From: Latrodectus hesperus
Lineage: Eukaryota > Arthropoda > Arachnida > Araneae > Theridiidae
Length of the DNA stretch: 64,000 bases
NCBI GenBank assembly: GCA_037975125.1
Contig: CM075853.1
Span: forward strand, 88,484,395 to 88,548,394
Direction: 5' to 3'
Part shown: positions 53,617-62,600 of the stretch, piece by piece
How positions within the stretch are numbered: the stretch's first letter is position 1
Layout: each line of letters starts with the position of its first letter
Made by a program: the position numbers and the translations under genes
The notes under the pieces: generated by a model
What the model saw: only the letters and a program-made list of their open reading frames with translations
What the model was told of the DNA's origin: nothing
The model's database searches: none

Positions 53617-56600
53617 GAAAGCTGTTAACATATTTTATCTTTTAAGATAAAAATTTTATTGTTTTCTTCATTTTTCTCTTGAATATCTGTAACTTTATGT
53701 TATGATCAATTTTTATTTTATTCTGTTGTAAATAATTTTTCTGTAAAGTGTGCATGCCAAGCAAAACAGATAATTTCCTTAATAAAGTAAAATGTTTATA
53801 ATATCTTTTATGCTGATTTTAATTAAATTTTTCAAGAAAAATGAATTAAATAGATTTTTCCTATCTGATTGAACATAGTTTATTTTCCTATCATGTACAT
53901 TAAATGTTTGATAATTTATATTTTTTGATCTTGGTTAAATTTTTATTGGATTTATTTCTTAAACATTAATTTCAGTAAGTTTTTTCTTTTTTTAAAATGA
54001 AAAATGTATGTTTTTATTATGTTATACAAAGATAATTTTTTTCAATGTTTTTCCAGAATTTAAAAAATGAACTGGATATTTCTGAGAAGCTTTCCTCAAA
54101 AAGTATAGTATTTAATATGTTAATTCTAAGAATGAACCTGTAAATATTTATGTCCAGGTTATAATTTTGTTGTAAATGTATCATTATAAATAGAATATTG
54201 TGTATTAATAAAAATTTCCATTTCGGTTAAAAAATGGGATTATATAGAATCTTGATCCTTGGATATTGCAGAATTATTATATAATGTAATAAAGATGGGA
54301 AAAGAATTGTTTAATATTAAAATGAATTTTTTGATGAAGTTATTGCTTCATTATTAGTTTCTTAAAGTTATTCATTGGCTAATAAATTAAAATGTTCTTT
54401 AAATATAAATAGTGAAATAAATTGTAATTATATACAAAACAATTTCAAACATTAAAATTAAACTTAGAAATATCATTAAAATTTTTTTAGTTTAGTTTGA
54501 AAAAATACTTATTTTATTTTATTAAATTCAGTAAATGTAAACATGCTTGCTATTTATGGATATAAATAGTAAACACACATTTAATTCAAAAGAATTTTAA
54601 TATTTTTACACATTTTTTTTGGTTAAATTTAATAAATGCACTTTTTTAATTTTGCTTTTTATCAATATCTAACTGAAATAAGAAAATGCATTGATCATTG
54701 GTTTGTTTCAAAAAATATTCTTAAAATTTATGTGATTTTTTTTAAAATTCATATGTATAAAACAATTAGAAGAAATTAGGTTAATGGAGTTATTAATTAT
54801 ACTGATGAAAAAAGTATGATTTTAAATTCTCAAATATGCCAGCCATCAACATTTGTATGCAATTAATATTGTCTTACGAGCAGAGGCAATTTAAGTACTT
54901 TTTATTGCATTGATTACAATAAATTTATGCCATATATTTACCACCTCTTAAACAAGTTTAATAAGCTTTTCAATGAGAGTCCTCAGCTATTTTGCTTTTA
55001 TACTTGAATGGTTACCATGACTTTTAATTCACAATACTTAAAATTGATTTCCCCACTGTTAATGGAGATTTCTCAGAATCCAGTTTTAAAAAAATTCTGA
55101 ATGGTCTTCGCTCTTGAATTAGGGGGCTCTACTCAAATTTTAACAGGTATATTTCTTGTAGTTCGAGAATCCATTTTAAATTGTGGGTTCTAATAAAAAT
55201 TAGTCGTTGCATGCAAAAGTAGCTTAGAGCAATACAGTTGTTACTAGGGATTCAAAAACCTACTTTAAATTGTAATTTGCAGTAGAGTAATGTAAAAAGC
55301 GACTAGACTGACAAACCAAATTCACAGCAGCATACCTGTTTATAGTGGTTTGGATTTCACTGTAAACAAGTTAGTTTAGCTAGAAACTGCTTAAAAATTA
55401 TTTTTTCCAATGCCTTGAAAATTGAGTTGACTTGTTGGAAATAGTGAATAACTCCTGGAGATTTTTAATTTCTTAATCAAATATTTAGTTTTTGTTTGAA
55501 TATTTTATGAATACTGTAAATATATTTTAAAACTTTCAGTTATATTGAATTTAAAATTATTAATTTGTGACGTCCCCATTAATTCTGAGTAAGACTACAA
55601 TAACATAACATAACCATATTTTCCTGTATGTAATCCATGGATTATGTGTTAAAAAAGTTTTGAATTTCGTTGTGCATAATACATTGCAGCAGATAATCTG
55701 ATAAACATTCTTTATCAGAAAAACTTACAGTAAATTTTTAAAAGAAATACTCTTTATGTTTCATAAAATAAAAAGCAGAGGGCGACTGATGACTTATTTT
55801 AGCTATAATCTACATTGTCCAATTATGTTTAAAAACAAATTTGGTTCCTTCAGAACAATATTACAGTTGCAGTTGTCTATCTTAACCTGAGATGTTTTGC
55901 TCTGAAAACATTTAAATTCGTATATCGTCATATGCAAACAAAAACGCTTAAATTTATACAACAAATTTTAAACTAAAAACTATAGGGAAAGAGCAAATAA
56001 AAAAAAGAGTGACAAACGCATTAATGTAAGTTGACAAACAAAACATGCACTGTACAAAAAAAAATGTATCCAATACACTGTTTAAAAATAATCCTTTTTT
56101 TTCATTCAATTATTAATGAAACAAATATATTTTATTTTAAAAATGTGTCTAACCTCGTTTTAGAAGTTTTTAAGAATTTAAAATCAATAAGTTTTACTAG
56201 AATCGTCTCAGTTTTTGATCAATGTCACGCTTTCATCTCAGTCTATCACTTTGCATTGGGGTGGATCCAAATAGATCTTTTTCATTATAAATTTTTTTTT
56301 CTGTACAATTTATTATATTTTGGGATTATGCAACGCTTTTTTTCTTTTACTTGTAAAAAGGTCTTGCAAACAATGTGCCGTTGCGGCCCAATTATGGACC
56401 TATGCAGGAAAATAAGGTAATAAAAACTTTTATGGGGAAGGATAAGATGCATAGTTACCTATGAATTTGGATTATTGTTACTGTGCTGTTAAATTAGCTT
56501 GAAAATATAATAGTTTTCTTTCCAGTTTCATGGGCCAGATTAGTGATTCTAAGATATATGTGTATGTATGTATGCATGGCTTCCATTTAAAAAAGTTTCA

Positions 56601-59600
56601 TTAAGAATATTCACTATTTAGAATTATTATAATTCACAAATTTAGATTTGTCTACAGTTGTTATGTATGGATTTAAAGCTATTGATTCACACATAAACTT
56701 CACCTTCCATAAAGTTTTCAAGTTATTTATTATTATTATTAATTTGGTTTTAAAGAATGTTTGTAAAAATTGGTTTTACTTATTGTTAATATTTTTTACT
56801 TAAGGTAATAATTTCTAAATGCAACTGTTTAATGTTTAATGGAAATTGCAGTACCTGAACTCAGAATGTTCACGTGTGTATGAAACAGAGATCTATTTAA
56901 GAGTGTAAATTTATATAGCATATTTAAAAATTACATTGTTAAACTTTTGTAAAACATTTAAATTGAGAATATTCAGTAGATGTGTGTAGCTTCAGTCTCT
57001 TTTATAGTAAATGTTTGAAGTAAAAAAAAATGTTTAATTTAAAAAAATAATTTTTATTTATGAGATTAGTTTTTATTTTTTAAAAAATTTACATTTCTGG
57101 ATCGTACAAATACTTTTATAAACTGGTAATTCAATAAAAGTTTTATCCCATGTTTTACAAATTTGGAACATTTGCTGTATTTGTGACTCATTATAAATAG
57201 CTTATAAACAGCTTTTACAAAAAACATTACAAAAGGTAGAAATTAATAGTTGGATACCTCATTGTGTCTCATTTCTATTATTTTGAGAACTGATAATGAA
57301 TTTCAAGAGGCTTGTGAAAATTTCATGTCTACTTTTACTGATGAAATGTTATCGTGTCATGTTTTAATGACATGAGAATGTTTCTGAATTATTAGGAATA
57401 AAAACTTTTCCAAGGCAATGTAGTGTATAATTTTTTGTACTTTGGAAAAATAGGAAATATTTCTATGTGTTATTTTTGCAGGTATTCTGAGTTTTGGAAA
57501 TAAGTTTGTGTATTTCAAGCTTATGCTTTGTATTATTTAAAATATTTTATCAATACATTCTGAATTATCTTCTGATTATATTAAAAAGCCACCAAAAAAT
57601 TACAATTACAAATTTGATATTTTAATTATTTAAACTTCTTGCATTCAATTAATTTAATTGTGCATTAAAATAAAATTTTAATTTCAGATATTGATAAGGA
57701 TGTAACCGATTTAACATCTATTCAAGTATTAGAGCATAGTCTTTCAGATGTTGATAATGAAGTTTGTGGTTTAACATCTAGTCATTCATTAGAACATAGT
57801 CTTATTGCTGATGAAACAAGACTCGACACGCCATTTTGTTCTACTACACAAAATCTCACTGATGAACCAGCAGACTTACCTCAGAATGTGATATCTTCTG
57901 AAAGATTGGATAATCTTATCAAAACTACAGATGATGAAATATATAATAGCATGCAAGACAGTAATTTGGAGGCGTTCATACCAACATGCAATCGTTATCG
58001 ATACTTTAGTCATTGTGGACCTCCTCCAGACCTAGTGCCAGTTCTGCAAAAACCCAAAACATTTCGATCAATTTCATGCCCTGCCAAAATATACCCATTG
58101 ACTGAGAATATTAGTGTGAAAAACCAAGAAAATGTAACATTTGGTGACAGTAAAAGTGCTTTTGTATCGTTAACAAAAGAAAATCCCTTAAGAGATAAAG
58201 AAAATGTGCCTGCTTATGAACAGTTGTTATCTGCAGTTGTGAATCCTCTACAACATCACGTTGCTTTTCATAGTGATTCTATCCAAAGCCAAAATTTGAA
58301 ATCACCTCCAGAATTATTGGATGCTTATATTCAGCAAGGAAGTTTTGCTCATTTAAATAATTTTCCTTTAACCTCTGCTAGAGATACAGATTGGACTCAT
58401 TTTGGTGGTAATTATTCAAGCAGTATCTTCTACATCAAATTAGTAATTAGTTTTATTTTAAAATAATATTTTGTTACACAGCAAATATTTTAAATTTCTA
58501 AAATACTTGTTGGATTTATATTGCATTAAGTTTAATTACTTTCATTAAGTTATAGATGTATATAAATATTATTAAAATATAAAATTATGTTCATTTACTT
58601 TAGATAATATTTTGTTTTGTTAAAGAAGTTTCATTTTAATTATTAAATCCTGTTTACATTTAGATGCATGTGAAAACAGTCGTTTTAAAATGATAAACAA
58701 AATTATTATTTATGCTAAAAAATAACAAATATTGGAGATGTTTAGATGAAACTTTGGATTTTTATTGCTAATATTAAACCTACTATAATTGTAAAAATGG
58801 AATTTATTGTTTAAAATAAAACTTAAATATTACTTGTAATTTTTAATTTTAGGTTTATGCTTTTTGACTTTGCATGTGCTTTTAAGAAATTTATAAAATG
58901 TTGAATGTAGATATTGTGTAACTTTTAAAGGAAAGATTAGGTAATTGAGATTTCAGTTAATATTTCATCAAAAAATATCTGAAATCATTTGATACTTTTT
59001 GGCATGCCTGAAATTAATTATTTTTTGCTTTACTATTTGATTATCACATTTAATACCGCCAATTTTTTAGGAAAATTGTCATTTACAGCAATGAGAGAGA
59101 GAGACTTTGCTAAAACACTTGTCATTTATGTTACAAAGAGTTTTTGAACTGCATGCATTTATCTGAGAAACTACTTTTCATGCTTTTATATGCATCACAA
59201 TTTTATACATGCATAGAAATGTTTTCAACATTTTTGTTTCTTTTTCAGTAAAGCCTGTAAGAAATTAAAATTTCTCATTGAATAATGAATTCAGTTTTTT
59301 GTATCTCTTTGGCGAATTTTCAAAAATCACTAAAAATGCTTCCACTCTAAACTTCTCTTGTCAAATCTTTCACTATTCTTTTTTATCCTACTGTAAGGAT
59401 TTCTCTCACCTTTGCTTATAATCATAATTAATACTTATCTTCTAGGAATTACAGAATAGTTTCCTTTACTAGAAAAGAATATTTTATCAACTGGAACAAA
59501 ACAGTTAATGTGTTTGTTGGTAGTTCCACTTTACAGAATTTTATTAACAATATAAAATTTGTTCTTTTAAAAAAAACCAATAAAAGCATTGGAAATTCCA

Positions 59601-62600
59601 CAATTTTTACTAAGCTCTTATTGACAGAAATTTATATTGTCTTTTAACTTTATTGTCAAAGAAAGACTAATCTAAAAAAAGATGAGTTATTAAATTATCA
59701 GCTGGGGTAAATAATCTTACTGCTAACAAAACAATTTTACTTCTGGGTATTTATCTTTATTTATTTTTGTTATGTTTAACAATAATTTGAAGAAAGTTCC
59801 TGCAAAAATTAAAAATGTCTTCCAAAACATTAGCATAATTTTTATGCATTTGATTTTATATCTAAAATTGTAATCCAATGTAAGTCTCGAACATATTGGC
59901 TGTAATCTTATAGTTTTCATTTCTGTGTCATTTATTCCTAAAGCCTATTATAGCAAACCAGTTCGGAAAGCATAATGTTTTAAGTCCGCAGTTATTTCTA
60001 TGATCTTGTGTTCAACACTTAGAAGAATTTTAAGTTCTTTAAGAAGGTTTCCTCATTATTTTGTACTTGGCCTATTATGAAGATTTACTATTTTATTTAT
60101 ACTTCATTAGTTTCATTAACAATGCAATATTTTGATTTTTTTAATCTGCTCTGGTATTTCATTCATTTATTCATCCATCTCTGATTGTGATAAATTCAGA
60201 ATTAAGAAGGGGCAAGATATTTTATGTTTCTAGTTTCTCTATTTTACAATCAATACTTTGCAAAAATGATTAACTATGATTAATAATCAATTAATCATAG
60301 TTAATCATTTTTGTATAGTATGGATTGAATTTTTGCAAAGTTTTTAAATTAGCATTATTTGTTGAAAAAGTAAAAGAAATGATTCCTGGGAAAGTAATCT
60401 TTATGTTGCAAAATATTTACTGTAATGACTACTCATTTAAAGAGTTCTTTACATTCTACTAAATTCTAGTTTTTGCATTTTAATCAATGCACTAGTTTAA
60501 TATTTTTTAATATAAAATTTTTTTCTGGGTGGAAAAATTTTTAGGTGAAACTGGAAAAAGATTTTGTTTTATTACAAAAGGAGTACAAAAACTGTTCTTT
60601 CATTGGAACAGTTAGATATAAAAGGAAATCCGATATTAATTTTTTACTGTATCTATTTTATTTTTTTATTTAAAAAAATCTGTATTGTTTGTAAATTTAA
60701 CTTAATTCTTAAAACTTCATTTTGCAAAATATTCATATGATTTCATCAATTTTTCTAAGAGATGAACCCATGTTACAGAATATTGATCTCCACTGTTAAA
60801 AGAGTTAAATCTTAAAGCTCATAAGATGATTGTTTGCTGTCAAAGATCTTTTGAGCACTTATTTTAGATTTGAGTTTGTGGTAAGTTTATGCTCAGCTTG
60901 AGCTTTTACTGGGATAGTACTTTTTTCTGTGCCTCAACTTTTCTTCCCCCTTTTTTAAATTGCAATCCACTAAAATTTTTAATCATGGTGTGCTTTCTTT
61001 GTTGAAATATTTTTGCTAAAAACTTGTTTATTAAATGAAAATTTTATTAAGTACAATATAACATGTATTTGATAATATTACTGGGTAAAACTGTTAAAAT
61101 TCCATAATTTTTCATTATGTTAATGGTTGATAAGCAATCACATTACAATAGCAAGCATATGTCAAATTGCTTATTTCTTAAATTTTTAGTATTTGCTTCT
61201 GGTCTAGGTTGAGTTTATAATAATTTAAGGAATGGAAGAGAAGTTGGGGGGATGAATCCACATACACATTCTAGTTTAATGAAAGGCTTTTAGGGAAAGT
61301 AAGGCCAACAATTGCTGTCTGAATTCTAGTTTATTTTATATTTATGTGCATAAGCATTTTTTTCTTTTTGTGTTTACTATTTCTTCATTGATTTAAAATA
61401 TGCAACATTTCTATAAAAATTGATCAAATCTTTGCTTTTTTTATTTTTATCTAAGAACATTTTTGAAAATGTTTTATGTCTTAAAGTTAAGCTGCCCAGC
61501 TTATGGTTCTAACTATCCTTATGAAAAATACAAACTTGTACCCATCTGTCATTAAATAGAGTTGAAGAAATGTTTCACATTAAAATAATGTCAAACATGA
61601 CAAATTAATGTTTTCCTTTGCAAGAAAATTAAAAATAGCATGAAGAGTATTAAATTTTTTTAAAATTCTTGAATGATATGGTTTATTTTATGATGAATAT
61701 ATTTTCTAAATAGTTAGCATATTTTTCTTTATATTGCAGTTTTCAATGTTAAATTTTAAAAATAGTTTTAATTTGTCACCTCTAATTTCACCACAATCCA
61801 ATTCAGTTTTTATTGTTGTTTTGTTAGTTAAAAATTACAAATATCTGTATCAAGATTTGAACATTACTGTAGCTCAAGACAACAGAAAACTGAATAAATT
61901 TAATGAGTGCTTGGAAAATATAAAATTTATCAAATGAGTACCAATATAAGAAATTATATTTAAATGGAAATGTAATTTAGGTCAAAAATTTAAAATTACT
62001 AGAAAACTTTTGCTTATTCAGAATTGGATATAAGAAAAAGAGTTAAAACATTAATATCTCAATATATAGGAAATCTTATAAAGACATCAGAGAACAATAC
62101 GAGGAAATAGATTTGTTTGTCAAATAAATGTTAGGCCTCTTTTACACAAGACATTCATGAACTAAAGCTGAAAAATAAATCAGCAGATTTTTTACATTAT
62201 ATGATAATTATTATAAAATTATAAATTCATGGTTACTATACTTAGTGTTTGTAAAAGAAAAAAGCAATAATAAAATAATGTGGACATGGACAATATTATG
62301 ATGTAAAATATAATTTAATAGTTTAAATTTATTTATTCTATTTATTATGTGTTACTTTTATTATGTTTGAGATTTATATTGTTGGCATTTACTGAATTAA
62401 GATAGAATGTACCTATTTATTAAAATATAATATTGATAATATTTCATTACAGATATAATCCATAATAATATATGTTATAATAGCTGATAATGAATGTCCC
62501 ATGGGTAATCCTTCTTGGTTGGTTCTTCTTGGTCTAAAGTTAAAAATGTAAAATAATAAAATTAAATAATATTTTACATCACACACATACATATTATTAA

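Larger units (their letters stand above)
54103..57687 (+). other. TSC1: TSC1 intron 10
   Basis: A 3.6-kb intron with a decayed SINE (55097-55317) and a pogo-like element (55612-56418). Confidence 0.75.

Noticed and set aside
56031..56420. 129-codon plus frame in TSC1 intron 10
   Set aside because: It lies within a pogo-like element and has no recognised domain; its end overlaps the TIR.
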